Positions 26,601 to 40,400 of a DNA stretch of 64,000 nt are shown here, in pieces. Below the pieces are notes generated by a model that worked only from the letters and a program-made list of their open reading frames with translations, searched no databases and was not told the origin of the DNA. The position numbers and the translations under genes were made by a program. Origin of the DNA: Dipetalonema caudispina (taxonomy: Eukaryota; Nematoda; Chromadorea; Rhabditida; Onchocercidae); NCBI GenBank assembly GCA_013365325.1, contig JABVXV010000122.1, forward strand, positions 62,001-126,000, read 5' to 3'. Within the stretch, counting starts at the first letter, position 1. Each line of letters opens with the position of its first letter.

Positions 26601-27468
26601 ATCAAAACCTGCTACTGTTGACAATAGAGAACGACCACATGGCAAAGAGAAGAAACACAAACGCGGTTTTAGTTTCGCTTCGAAGTTAACTGGTAATTCA
26701 CATGACAGGTAAGTTATTTTCTTTTTCATGTGTGTGAGAGAAAGGAAGAGAGAGACAGTACGAGACGAAGTATAGGTACTTGCATGTGATCAAATGTATA
26801 TGAAAAAATTTGGGAATTTTGAACCTTTTTTTTAGGTGGAATAGAAATCATTCAACTACCACAGTGAACGAAAAAGATAAAGAGAATTCAGCAAAATTCT
26901 TGGGAACACCGGTATGCCCCCGAATGGAAGAAATCGCTATAATCGAACCACTGATTTGCAAGAAAATCGCTCATGAGCGGTTGACCGGATTGATATTTCG
27001 TGAAGATTGCGTGGTAACTGCATGTCAAGAAGGTTTCATATTAACTTGGGCTCGACCGGGCAAGGTTTATAAAATATTCTTTTGATCTCAAAGTCTTTTT
27101 TTTTCTGCTTGAATATTCGAGGGGAAAACTAATATCAGCGATTGTTTCAGGAAAATCATTTACATTGAGAATCTTTTGTATTATATCTCCTAGACCGATA
27201 TTTATTATCTTATATTTCAGATCTTTTGAAACATACATTTATAAAACTTACGCAAATGCAGCAAGGTAGCAAATACGTAAAATAGCTTTACTGAAAAAAT
27301 AAAAATAAGATAATGTTTTCTCAGCTGTGAGATGAAGTTGCTTCAGTATAGAATGGTAAGAAATCACGTTAATTTATGGATTTGAATATAATCGAATTTT
27401 AGGCAGTGATTCAGCGACATTCGATGAATTCACCGGTGCCAGTAAATCTCAGCGGAACTGTAGTTTGA
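20689..27468 (+). CDS. wdr-20: WDR20 orthologue, WD40 cofactor of USP12/USP46
   Basis: WDR20 is a beta-propeller that, with WDR48, activates the USP12/USP46 deubiquitinases. Fourteen exons: 20689-20868, 21379-21644, 21884-21997, 23241-23374, 23559-23665, 23792-23932, 24407-24613, 24829-24880, 25377-25499, 25846-25972, 26337-26460, 26572-26708, 26836-27064, 27403-27468, about 668 residues versus 569 in human. Near-identical blocks include HFITREGVYRQM with SEYSRPNRV, DLNKPIDKRVYKGTYPTSHDF, GFSAGQIQLIDPF, MKSYFGGLLC, SPDARYIVTGGEDDL, GSVGHDTQLCLWDLTE and ICKKIAHERLTGLIFREDC. Inserted Ser-rich segments in exons 8-10 explain the extra length. All phases agree if exon 2 ends at a GC donor (21645). 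The end of exon 8 is the least certain edge, because its frame stays open further. The start could be either of two ATGs nine bases apart. Confidence 0.94.
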
Positions 27469-29551
27469 ATTGACATATCTAGTCTTCTGGAAGCGGGTTT
27501 TGTTAGATAAGCGTTGGCGCTTTTTCTGTTATCAACTGATTGGCCGATAGTTTCTGTATGATAGTTTCTTGAAACAATATTTGCAATAATGTTTATACCG
27601 TGTAAGAAATTGAGGGTGCCGTTTGAGGGAAATCGCATATTAATATGTTATACTTTTCTCTGCGATCTTTTCGTAACTTTTGTTTCTCTTGTTTCAAAGT
27701 GCCAACAGTTCAACCTATAATTATTTCATATTGTGAATTCGATTTTTTTCGTATTTTTAAAATCTATCATTATTTTTAGAGTGTGCTTTTCATCTCGTCT
27801 TCATTATTAAATAATTTAAGCATTTAATTGGAAGAACGTAGTAATAGGTCGCTTAGCTGTCTCTGATTTTTGTTTTTTTGTCAGTTAGTGTTGGAACTTG
27901 AAAAGTAAGTTTATGAAATCTTATCATACCCCGGTGATAACACGTTTCGTTGTTTTGTGATGTTGTGATAAAATATTTGTTGTTGCAGTACGGGATATTA
28001 TCAAAATGGTGAACATATCATTTCAAGGCAAACTTGACAGGCTCTAAAGTTGTTTTCCGTAAGCATTGTTAAGACTGTTTGTTCGTCGTCATTTTCCTCA
28101 GTTTTAATTTCAAAGTTAGTTTCAAAGTTAAAATAGTCTAATTTTAATGAAAACAATGGATTGTGGAAACTTTATTTTTCGTACTGCCCATGCTTTTCCG
28201 TTCGTTTAGTTTCGTTTTCTATCTTTCCATTTGAAAAGTTTTATAAGCATGAATACGCGTATGTTAATGTTGTCTGGTCCAATTAAGAAATTTCTTTGAG
28301 TTATTTCAAGCTGGTAGTCAAGAATGTTAGCACGGGTTAATGTGAAACTAGAAAAATTGCTGCAAGATACTAAATGAAGTGAAAAAGACATGTAGAGTTG
28401 TTGCTACTGAAAAAGGTAGACAGCATCATCAAAACGCAAGTATTCTCTTTGGTAATCATGAATTTTATTTTTTAAAAAATGAATTTTACACGAATTGACT
28501 ATCTCATAATTTTGAATTTTTTCATTAAATGATCGTGCAGAATTTCGGTTTGTCATTAATTTTTACGGTTTAGTCACTTTCTTATTTATAGCATTGTTTG
28601 ACTTGATTGTAATTTTTACATGTACATTGCCAACGTTTGATATTGTACAGCTTAGTGGTGATGTAATCGACCAGCTTATTTAATCAACATAAAATTGATA
28701 TACAAGCATACGATTTCTTCTCTTCAATTCATATTGCTGGTATTACTACATCCTAACTGTTTCAGTAATTTATACGAATAGCTGTAAACCATTGTCAAAT
28801 TGCTTGGTAAATAATGTTAAGATTATTTGTATTTTAACAAACAGAATTTAATAAATGCCATATTTATTCGCATCCGAAATTTTGAACTTGCTTTTTTGAT
28901 CTCTGGAAGTCATACAGCAGCATTCTTTCATTTCTCCTATATCTGATAACTGACGGTATAGTTTGATAGTTATCATTTAGGTAAAAGTACGATTCATTTG
29001 GCAATATCCTTCAAAGTTTAATCTGATAACTGACAGTATAGTTTGATAGTTATCTTATCATTTAGGTAAAAGTACGATTCATTTTACAGTATCCTTCAAA
29101 GTTTAATTATTAACATATCGTTATCCTCACTGAATTTTTCTACTGGTAAAGTATAAATTGGGCTTGTACAAAAATGTTCGATAATTATTAACTTATGTTG
29201 AATTTCCTTCAACGAAGTCAGTATCTGACATGCAATTTTACATTATCATGATAAGATAATACAACATCGTTTACTGCATCGATCTTTTAATAATCGCGTT
29301 GAACAACAGGATATTGTTTTAAATGATGCATTGCACACGCACACACAAAAAAAAAATGTCTTTTGCAGGACACCGGAAAGAAAACGAAATTAGATTATAG
29401 TAATAATCGGTTGTAATTCTTTTAATATTTGTCAACAAATAACCAATGTAACATGAAAAATGACAAATCCTAAGCAATCCGTTCAAAACCTCTCGGTACG
29501 ACAATAGTTTACTTCATTATTTCCGTCCAAAAAGGAGATCCAGAAAATTGT
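27469..29551. other. Convergent 3' flank between wdr-20 and the Bora gene
   Basis: Two kilobases shared by the 3' ends of two converging genes. No exon was recognised on either strand; the main structure is an 80-bp tandem duplication. Both 3'UTRs probably end in here. Confidence 0.45.
28942..29107. repeat. Two-copy 80-bp tandem repeat with an internal inverted repeat
   Basis: TCTGATAACTGAC begins at 28942 and again at 29022, and the following 80 bases match apart from a few changes and a short insertion in the second copy. Each copy holds TGATAACT and its inverse AGTTATCA about 16 bases apart, which could form a stem-loop. Confidence 0.88.
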
Positions 29552-32500
29552 TTAATTTTTTATTGGCGAAATGTCTGGCGAAAGCAAACGATTGTTGATT
29601 TCAGCTCCTTCATTTAGTTCTATAGCACCATCAAATGAAGCTTCCCTTGTTGACATCATTTCATCATTCTGCAACAAAAACTGATTTCAAGCAAAGGAAA
29701 AAAGAAAGGACTCTTTGCTTTTCATCAAATGTCAAAAAATAACACTTGGTCATATAAGAAGATTTTTCATTTTCAATGCCTATCAAAAAATGAATGTGAT
29801 TATACGACAATAAATTTTGTTCCTGATGCAATGAATGGAAATATGAGTACTAAGTTGCAATATTAATTTTTGAGATGGAAATATATAACAAGCTTACTGA
29901 GTGGTACCAAGCAGGCCGTTCATGGCTAAACGGTTTATGTTCATCATAGTTGTCATCAATAGCCATCGCCACCGAGCCCTCAGTTTCATTCTCGATATTT
30001 GTTTGGGACGAAAACGCATCAACAAAAAGCTTACGGCGCAATGTATTCAGCGATAAGTTCGCTTCGAAAATCGCCACTTCACCTTCCTCATACTGGAAGC
30101 AGTTACCTTAAATGAGCCCAAAGTAAAACACAAAATTAAATTCATTAAACAAACTGACATTACACACCGAATGACATGGTTCAATGTGAAAACGATCTTA
30201 GATATAAAGTAAAAATTAGTGATACTATTGACATTACAGCTAATATTTACTTTATTACTTCGCTTCAATTGTTTCCGTCATTTTGTTTCAAATATAATAT
30301 AAATAACAATCTGTGACAATCAGAAATAAATGATATAAAAAGTCAATTGATAACGGTTTTAGAAAAGTAAAATATTCCTATGTTTATTTCTGGAAATTAC
30401 GAATAAACACCTAGAAGTCCTATTAAATCAAGGTTCGGTGGGAATGTAAATGTAGTCTGCACTTCAACAGATCGTTGCAATTCAGTAGACCGAGCTACAG
30501 CTGGAAGCGCTAGCGGAGATTCTTGCACCTATAAAAATTCTAACATCCAATAGAATCCTTAACAGCTAAAAAAACATGCAATTGGTATAAATTAATACCA
30601 TATAAACGTAAACAGTACTTCATCCTACATTTCCATACATACAATAAATAAAACTTATTGTGCATAAAACCTCATACCCAAACAGTAATGCCATATTTCA
30701 GTATGCATATTTTACAACTACGTAAGGGATGAATTTGACATACCAAAGCTCCTGATCTCCGTACTAAGCTTGGGCTACTTTCTTGTTCTGAATTAGCCGA
30801 CCCTTTCACCTGAAATGAAGATCTTCTTAAATATGTAACTCAATCTCAGAAATTTTTGCGATATAAAGCAATAAGATGTAAAACTGGTCATATTTTTCTA
30901 AAAATATTCCGACTTCATCCTCTGTAAAATATAAAAGTGTCAAAATTTTTATGTGAATCAATACATCAGCTCTTTTATAAGGACTCTGTACACATCAAAT
31001 GAGAAGAAATCTGATGCCAACTGTCGTCATGCATCGTGACAGTTGCGAAAATACAGAATAAACTTCTACCAGTGTTAACCATAAACAAAACATACAAAGT
31101 GAGGAGATGGTAACACATATTTTTGGGATGCCCAAAATTTGTCAATAGCATTATTAATTTGGGCTTCTTCAACCGGATCTCTGAAAAGAAAGCCGTCGTT
31201 GAATTTTTTATTCACCGAAGAAATGAAATAATTTGGAAAGCAAAGCGAATCAGAACTAACGGTGTTTGACACACTGACTGCGTTTCGTCAATAATCACCG
31301 GATGAAAATCTGCCATTTGTCCGATTGACCAACGAAATGATTTTTCTGGAGTTTCACATTCTACATTTTTCTGAAAAAAAGAAAAGAGGAAACATAATGA
31401 TTCATAAATATCCAGCAAAATTTGAAAAGTTTATAAAATTTAAAATTATAACCATAGAAATAAAAAAACTAACCTTAGAGTTATTGAAAAGATTTGGGCT
31501 GTAGGTGGTTGCACAAAGGCTTCCCATAATATCACTGTCGAATGGATTAGTTATGTGAGAACGTGCGGTGCTATTACTCCTTAATAAAAATCAACAAATT
31601 AATGCAATATAATTCAATAGAATTCCTAACAGTTTTAATGAAGTTTACATTACTGAAGTATATTTCATTTAATCGAATAAATTTCAACTAACTTTGGTTG
31701 AAATGATTTCTCAGGAAGAATGTTCGACTCCAATACTGCCATTTCTATATTTTCCTTATCAGCTTCAGTAGATTTAAAATTAGATCTTACAGATGATGAC
31801 GATATTTCTTCTTCAAGTTTTATTTTTTTAATCTGAAAATCGTTTTATCCTCAATCGGATGTCTTGAAACGATTGTTATTTAATTATTTAAATTTTCAAA
31901 TCGTTTTATTTAAACCTCATCAGTTGGTTAATTAGCACTTCGTGAACAAGGGAATAGCTTCAAGTGCAACTATTTGCTCTCAAACATTAGAACATTCTAC
32001 TTTTCGCTTGCATCCATAGCAGTGATTTACCATATTTATTAGAGCAGCCAAAGAAAAGTGGTATTCGTCATACATCGAATTCAAGTAAAATAATCCGTTT
32101 ATTGTATTTTAACTTCCTCTTCGTCATACTAACCATGCAGTCAAAATAAGTATTTACAGTACGATTCTCAAACTTATTCTCGAAACTTGGGAATTTGAAA
32201 AAAGAGACTTTAAATGAACAAAAAGAACCTTTATGTCAGGATCTTGCAGCTCTGAATACTCTCCGAAATTACGAAAGCGTTGTTGCTCCGAGAATGGACT
32301 GCCATTGGAACCTATGAACTGTACTCGATCTTTCGGAATTGGAGATAGTTTCAATGCTATAAATGCAAATTTAAGCTTTAAAATATTGTATAGAATAACA
32401 ACAGAAGTTTTTCATCGTACCTAAAAAGTGTTTGCATGCAAGAGATCTGAGTAAAAATTTAAATTGTGAAAATTAAATCAAAATATTTATCAGTATTATG

Positions 32501-32722
32501 GAAACAAATGTGATTTGCAATCTGACATCTTTAAATGAAATCTTGAAAAAATTTTCAAAATCAGGAAAGAAAAAAAGGAAGAAAAGACTGGAAAAAATTA
32601 CCATCCTGCCTGCTATTTTCGTTTCCTTCCTGTGGTCGTTCATCCGGTCCTAATATTGTACTGTTAAATTTAGGTTTACCGTATATATCCGGATCGGAAT
32701 CACCTGTTACATTCATTGCCAT
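29552..32722 (-). CDS. spat-1: Bora / SPAT-1 orthologue, Aurora A and PLK1 activator
   Basis: Bora, phosphorylated by CDK1, helps Aurora A activate PLK1 at mitotic entry; C. elegans SPAT-1 does this for PLK-1. Ten exons: 32602-32722, 32229-32356, 31693-31832, 31474-31579, 31261-31370, 31096-31180, 30744-30809, 30411-30528, 29898-30106, 29552-29668, giving 399 residues with all phases consistent. Family landmarks occur in order: TNPFDSD (141-144 for NPFD) matching NPFESPSD, TPEKSFRWSIGQ (172-183) matching TPGKFKWSIDQ, AIDKFWASQKYVLPSPH (213-229) matching the AIEEFFTKDVIVPSPW block, VEVQTTFTFPPNLDL, and LNTLRRKLFVDA (311-322) matching SSLRRKLFLDG. LSPDISPIKN near the end resembles the DLSPVK site. 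The first 130 residues (exons 1-3) are less conserved, and could in principle include exons I joined wrongly. Confidence 0.88.
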
Positions 32723-32733
32723 TTTCAATGTTC

Positions 32734-32735
32734 CT
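32734..32735 (-). promoter_or_regulatory. Possible trans-splice acceptor of the Bora gene
   Basis: On the minus strand ATTATTATAG ends 11 bases before the ATG, leaving a very short leader. That is the usual arrangement for a spliced-leader site in nematodes. A 5'UTR intron is the alternative. Confidence 0.4.
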
Positions 32736-34018
32736 ATAATAATATGACTTCTTGAGAGAAGAAAAACTAAGTGAAAAGATTCATTGTAAACAAGAATAAT
32801 ATTTTTTGAGAGAAAAAAAAAATGAGTAGTGAAAATTTTAAATTTTAAAACTAAATCAGAATTATTCCTATCTGGTAGTAATGAAGCATAAGAGAAAAAT
32901 GGTTAACGTGAAACGTGTAAGAAGAAAATTGAGAGACGTGAAATACGAAAGAACAGAAATACGAAGATAGGAAAAAACTATAAATTAAAAAGAAAAAAAA
33001 AAAGCAATCAAATTTGAAATATAATGAATGAAAAAATTAGAAAAAATGAAATGCAAGAAGACGTATAGAAATATTACAATGCTTTTCTATTATTGCTTTA
33101 TCCTTACGTTTATCACGTCAATACGAATCACGCCAATAGATAATTCAAAAAATATTTTTGAAATTTGAGGAAAGGTTTGAAATTGTTATTCAGACCAAAA
33201 ATCAGTGTAGCACAAATACGTGACGTCGCTCATCGTTGTCATGGTGTGTTTTTCACTCTATCTTCTGACGTAGCAGATGAGATGATTTTCACGTACGCTA
33301 GTGGAAAATGATTCAAAATAGGGATATTAGGGTAAGATTCTGAAGTATTACGTTACATAGTAACATGCATGACATATGAATGTATTAGTATATCGTTTTG
33401 TTTTTTTGTTAAATTAATGCCAAATCATGTGATTATTTCCATAAATTGCTAATTAAATGTTACGTATTTACGTCATATTGATGTTAGGTATTAGATATTT
33501 ACAATGCTTGTTAAAAATATGTTATTACGTGTAACCAAACGTTGCATGCTTATATATGTGATGTTATAATATAATGGAACAAAAATAGGTATTAAAAAGA
33601 TTTCCAATTTGTGATAAATTATAAATTTATTTCAGAAGGAAAATAAGGAAAAAAAAAAAGAAAAACTTCTAATTATCAAATTAATATTATTTGATTTGTT
33701 CAAGAAATCATTTAAAATATGTTTACAGTACAATTTTATTAATTTTTTTGAAAAAGTTAACTTTAAAAAGATTTAAACTCAAAAAAAAAAGATGAAATTT
33801 TAATCTAATAAATGATAGAGTTTACTTTTTATTAAAAAAAAAAGAAAAAAAAGAAAAAGAAAAACTATATATTTCAATTAGAGATTGAGAAACATACAAA
33901 ATAGTCACACTTAATAATGTTTGCAGTGAATGAAAGTAAGGGGAGAGATCGTGTAATTTTGATAGGTTATGATAAAATTTTGATGAATGGTTGATGTGTA
34001 TGTGTATGTGTGTGTGTG

Positions 34019-34062
<44 letters not shown>

Positions 34063-34474
34063 TTTACATTATTGGTAGTGTGCGAAACAGATATATTATT
34101 TCATGATATTAATGATTGTTAAAGGTTATTGTTGTGGAAAGAGTTGTTTGAATTTTGCAATGGGATTAATTTTTCATTTAATTAGTTGATTTAATTTATT
34201 TTTATTCAAATTTATTGTATTAAATTTTCTGTTTTTATTTTTACAATTCTATAAATTCATTCTTATAATTATTTTATTTCAAATTTTCAATGATTTAATT
34301 TTAATTTTTTCGTTTTTAATTTTTTTCATTATTGAATGAAATGAAATGGATTTATTTTGGTACTGGCATAATTGAATTTCGAGTTTAAATTTGATTTGCA
34401 TTTACAATTAAGAATTAATTTTGTGGAAGAAAATTTTGTTTTATAAAGATAGTGAGACGAAAGAGACGAATAGT
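32736..34474. other. Divergent promoter region between the Bora gene and snx-6
   Basis: The two genes are transcribed away from each other from this 1.7-kb region. It contains CRE-like octamers (TGACGTCG at 33231 and TGACGTAG near 33267) within an unusually GC-rich patch at about 33215-33300, and a long (TG)n tract closer to snx-6. No coding frame was recognised. The regulatory reading is inference. Confidence 0.4.
33994..34059. repeat. (TG)n microsatellite
   Basis: About 33 TG dinucleotides with a few A and C interruptions near the left end, roughly 420 bases upstream of the snx-6 ATG. Confidence 0.95.
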
Positions 34475-37400
34475 ATGGCCGAAGTTGTGAATGGAAGAGG
34501 TGAAACAACGGTGACAAATCCGTTAGATCCAACAAGTAGTTATGAAGAAGTTGGAAAAAATGATGAAACATCAAATTCATTGGGAAATGGTGATATTTTG
34601 GACGAAAGAACTGTAAGTGTGATTTATTTCCATAAATAAGCAATTAGCTAATTCATCCAACAAACATAGGATTTGCATTTTTTTGAGTTGACAAATAAAT
34701 TTACGAAGGCTTTTCCAATACCTTTTGTAGCCAACGGAAACTCTAATTTTGAATTACTTTTTATCAAAAATTATTTTATTTATTCAGTTAGCTAATATCG
34801 CTTCGACAGAATATGGCTTTGGAATTTGTTCATTTGTCAGATAGTCATTAGTTGTTTGTTTAATTTAATGCAAAATTACTTGTGAAGCTTCAGCTAACAT
34901 ATATATAAACTCTGTCTAAACAGTGTATATGATATTGTTATATAATGTAATGGTAAAAGTTGGAATGAACAATTTTCTTCTTCAATAGCATCGTACCGAA
35001 GAAATCAACGTTGATTTATCGAAGGATAACAGCTTGATTGTTGATATTTCGGATGCTCTTTCTGAGAGGGATAAGGTAAAGTTTAATATTTGTTATTTTT
35101 CTTTATGCACATCAGATGTGTGTTTTTTTCTGAGTGAACAATAACTGAAAAACCAAACGTTGAACTAATTTGAGTGAGCAATAATCGATAAACGGAATAT
35201 ATGTAAGAGTTAACATACGAAATATAAAATATATTAAGGATTTCATCTCTCTAAACTTTTTTTATTTATTTGTTGAGATCTGGGTTTTTTTTGTTAAGAT
35301 TATCAATTCATGTGTATGTGGAAATAACATGATCAGAATGCTGTCGAAGCATTCATCTACGTTTTATGTGTTAATAGAACTTTGAAATTGGATCAGATGC
35401 ATTCTGTATTTATTTTTTCTATGATACTACTAATTTAGGTAAAATATACAGTTCATACGAAGACAACACTTCCGGATTTTTCGAAAAATGAAGTCAGCGT
35501 TGTGCGAGAACATGAGGAATTCATTTGGTTACATACGTGTTTAGAGGAAAATGAAGCGTATGCAGGCTTTATTGTATGTTTCAATATCAAATTATTTGAC
35601 ATTATAATAACAGTGATATGAGGAAGATAAAATATTTTGGTAATTGGTACTTGTAATCTGCTTAGCTGTGCTCGATGACAATTGTTTACAGATTCCTCCA
35701 GCACCACCACGACCGGATTTCGATGCATCGCGTGAAAAACTTCAGAGATTGGGTGAAGGTGAATCAACGATGACTAAAGATGAATTCCTAAAAATGAAAC
35801 AAGAATTGGAACAGTAAGTTTCGTCATTAGTATAACTAAGGGAAACTTTAAAATTTGTAGTGGTATTATCATAAAAGAGTGGAAAGCGAGGAAAAAAAAG
35901 CTTCAGAGTTAGACTATTTTCTTTGCAATATTTCAAAAAGACTGTTTAGTTTTTTTCTTTTTTGGTGTTAAATAGAAAGTTCGATCGTAATTTCTTTTTT
36001 CTGCACTTCACTTTTTCTGTTTATTATTGTTTAATATGGAATAATCAACGAGATGAATGCTAGGAAATGTTGGTTGACAGATAATAGATTGTTCACAGAG
36101 CTTTTTTTTCGTGGCTGATCATCTGAATGTTACTTTTTAAGGTAACTATCCCTTTTCAGTTTATTCGAAAACGGTCATCACTGTTTCAGAGAATATCTTG
36201 CGACATTCAAGAAGACGGTCGCCATGCATGAAGTGTTTCTGTGTCGTCTTGCTGCGCATCCGGTTTTTAGGAATGATCCCAATTTCCGGATATTTTTGGA
36301 ATATGAGCAAGATGTAAGTATTCTTGTAAATATTTGACCCTTTTAGTTACACAAACAATTTCTTTCAGCTTAACGAATTTAAGGTCATTCCAACGCTTAA
36401 TTTTAAAAATCACTCTCATTTAATGAGAAGTTTGTAAGAATTTTGTTGTCATTTAACAATTAAGAACAGAAAAAGACCTGTTTCATTTTGCATGGATCCG
36501 TGATGATTATAACATTTAACAAGTGGAATTAACATAAAAACACGAAGAGTGAAATTGTTATGAGTAATGGCGTTTGTGCCACCACTTAACAGATAATAAA
36601 TCGTTCACAGAACTTTTTTTATATGTGTTTTTCTTTTTTTTTTTTTAACTGACGTCCTCAAGCCGGTTTATTATATTAAATTCTTGTTTTAGCTTTCGGT
36701 TCGTGCAAAAAATAAAAAGGAACTTGTTGGGTCGTTTTGGAAACGATTAACACAATCTGCCGATGAAGTATTACTGTCAGGGCAGGTAGGAGAAAATGTA
36801 TGATATTGAGTTTTAATTTTTATACCGTATAATCAGTCTGACTTAATGGATTTTTCAACATAGAATAGGTATTAATGCATAATGAACTGAAGTTTGGACT
36901 CAAATTGTCTCAGACCTTACTCATCCGATCATGCCTCATAAATGGGAGAGGAAGGGTGTAAGAATAGTTACGATTTTATAATTTTTTTTTGCAGAAAGAT
37001 GTCGATGATTTCTTCGAACATGAGCGGAATTATTTGGTTGAATATTATACTCATGTGAAGGAAGCCTCATCGAGATGTGACAGGATTTCACGACTTCGTA
37101 AAAGTTAGTTTTCGGCTTTATTTTGTTTACTTTTCCTTTTTTAAAACAAAATCTGTGATTGCCTCATTTTTTCTTCTACCTCGGTCTTAGCTAGATCAGT
37201 TATGGTCATCCTCTTTAGTAGTTTGGTGATTATGTGAATTTTAACCTTTTTTCCTCATCTGATATCATCTGCTTGAACAACTTATAAGAAAGGAAACTTT
37301 AGACTTTCTTCCAATTCTCAATTTATAAGCTTTTGAAAGGGAGAAATATGATTTTATTGGTCGGTGCTTTGTCAAAATCACCGACCAATAAAAAAATCAC

Positions 37401-40400
37401 CAATGTTTGATCATTAAGTAAACGAAAGTATTATAAGTGCTTATTGCTTACAATTCTGTGTTGAATAGAAATTTACAGTTCACGATAACATTTTAATTGT
37501 TCAAAAATTGCAAAATGTTAAAATTATAAAAGTAATATTGTCGGGAGCGATTTCATAAAGAATTTTTGGATTCATTTTAATCGCTGATGTTTTATTCCTG
37601 GTTAAACATTTACGTGAAGCATGGGAAGAATTTTATTTCCTTTAGGTTTGCAACTGATTGTTTGTTCAGAACGTGGCTTGCAGTTTTTTCTGTCGCATTT
37701 TTTCGAATGACTTGTTCACTAATGTATTGGTTGTCTGACTTCTTTTTTTGCAGTCTTAGTATGAAACTCTCTGTCTGGATTATATTTTCAGATGAGAAAA
37801 TCAAGTAAACTTATATCTTATTCAGGAAATACCATACTTGATATTTTCATATTTTGATTAATTTTCAATCATTTAATCTCTTTGCTATCTTTCTTAGCTT
37901 CATGTATTTTCAGCTTTTTTCTATAAACTATTAACTATTTATTGGGAGTTAAGATTACAACATTCCTTTGCTCTGTGCAGGAATAATTACAAGTTAAATG
38001 TAACTTAGTGTTTTTTCTTTTTTTGTATCGTTCATTGTTGTTCTTTCAAGAATATTAAATAGTTTTAGTTAAATTAAATAGTTCTTTGCTGTGCATCTAT
38101 CGTTTCGAGTAATATTTAGATATTTGGTTATTTGATTGCTTGCTGCTTCAGCCTTACTTCCTCCTTCACAGAAAATCCTCAGATAGTTAGGACTTGTCTT
38201 ATGTTTGAACTATTTCATATCAATCACTATGGCTAAGTAGAATTTGTCTTTACATTTGTATCTTCGAGTTTTCCATGGTCATTATGCATTTCTTCTCTGA
38301 TTTTATTGTCTTTTCTTTTTTTCGAAAATTTTCCCTCTTCTCTCGAATATCACTTATACTTTGCAAAGAAGATTTATTATCAGTCATGTTTCGAAAATTC
38401 CATATTTAAAAACTTCTCGCAAAAGTTTCCGTTTTTCTTTCCTTTTCTCCATCTTTGATTTTCTGCGAAATTTTGTTTCAGCAGCAAATTATTAAAATTC
38501 TTTTTATGTTGCATCCGTCAGAGTCAGCGCTCTCTTTTTCTTCCCTTCTCCTTATCCTCCCTCTCCATTTTTTATCATTTTTGTCGCTTTCTCTTGTATC
38601 TTTGCAATTTTGTAAATTTAATTCTTTTGGGGTTGTCGCTACCAATTATACATTGTTACATTGACGCTTCAAATAATTTGCAAGTTTTTCGTTCCTCTCC
38701 TTTGCACAAAAATTTGCAAAAGTTTCTTTCGTTTAGGTTACTTTAGCTTATTTTTAATTTTATTCGGTTATTGCTGTTCTTTCAATCCACTTATTTTCCG
38801 ATTACAAAAGAATTTGTTGAGTCATCGATTCATGATCGGATGACTATTGCTTGTTTACCGAATAGTTTCGTATCAATATGTTCACCCAGATCCTCATTAT
38901 TCACCTATTTTTGTTTTCTCATTGCTAATATCTAATTTATCCTAATGTATACACCGCGTAAGTTGAGGTTTTCGGAATTGGTACAAAAGATAATTTTCTA
39001 AACTCCTAAAGTTTTCGAATTTGAAAAATGAAGCAGTTGTGAATTTTTTTCCCTGATTAATAGAAGCATGATTTTTTTTAACTTGAAAATAATTTTGGAG
39101 AATTGATAAGTGACCTTAGTGGTAGTGCTTATATTACTGCTCAATTCTATATTTCCGGGAATACTGTTTACATTGCAACCATTTATCAACTTATATTTTC
39201 AAGAAAGTTTGTTGTTGATTATTGATCTTTATCGTTTCTTTTTTTTTTTGTCTTCTTTGCAAACCGTAAAAGGAAATTTTCGAACTTTATTTTATAGCAT
39301 TTCAAATTTTGCAAGATGCTTGGGATACTTCTTTTTTTTTTTACATTTTTCTCTCTCTTTTTCCTCATCTGCTCATTTGGTCTTGTTTTTTTTTTTTCCT
39401 TTTTCTTTTTTCCTCTTTTTTTTTATGATTTCATTCTTATGAACGAAGTTATAAGCAAGATTAGTGTGTATGTGTTGTGAAGATTGTAAGGAAAGAGAGA
39501 GAGAGAGACAGAGAGAGAGATGAAAATTGCTGAAATTTGAAGTTTGAAAGAAAGAGACACATTAATTTGAAGAATGAAGCACATTAATTTTGGTTCGTTC
39601 AAGAAAAAAAAAAAAAAAAGAAGGAAAGAAGTACTAGGTGTGCTTAATGTGCATGTGTATTGTTGTCAGTGAAATTTCATCAATTTCACTCAATGAATAT
39701 TTCGCGACCATAAAGTTTAATGGAGGGTATCATATTAAGATCTTCAGCTGTCAACATATCAGTTTCTTCATTTTTTATCAGTTTAATTTTGCAAATTTTT
39801 CTATCATTCAATTTTCTGGCTTTAATTATTCATTTTTGAGTGTTATTTCTTAACCATGTCTGTTGATATTTTAGAGATATTTTTGTCCTATGATACTTTC
39901 GCTATTGTTTAAATTAATGATGCTAAGATAATACTTCAGTATGTGATTAATCGTTCTGGTAGTACTACAAGCTTGAAATACTTTTGGAATTAATGCTTGA
40001 GTTGATAATTTCTAAAATTTTTGATCAATTTGTAGTACTTCTTTTAGGTCATTTTTCCTTTTAAAGGAAGCAATGTTGTCCTTCGTACTTTTATTTTTTG
40101 TTTTCTTGTTTCGCCTATCACACGCTTTCATTGAATTAATAATTCATGAAATAGAAAATTTTGCTTCCATTCATTCTTTCTATTATGCAAGCCATGTATC
40201 ATTTCTTGACAATTTGCATTTTCCGTTTCTTTTTTTTTTTAATTTCTGACGTATTCACTCTTTTCTGATGTATAGTCGTATTTCACTTCCTGTTTAGTTT
40301 TGACTATAGAAATGTTGTTTGCTTAATTCTTTAATTTTTTTAAATAATTTCTGAGAACGAAGTTGTTCAAGTTTCTCAAACAAGTTAAATATCTCGTCGT

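Noticed and set aside
34329..34643. 104-residue minus-strand frame opposite snx-6 exon 1
   Set aside because: Shadow of the coding strand; the plus strand reads the well-supported snx-6 N-terminus.
35453..35767. 104-residue minus-strand frame opposite snx-6 exons 3-4
   Set aside because: Runs across real introns and is antisense to conserved PX-domain codons.
39110..39442. 110-residue hydrophobic frame inside the long snx-6 intron
   Set aside because: Driven by T-rich DNA, no signal of a real membrane protein and no neighbouring exons.
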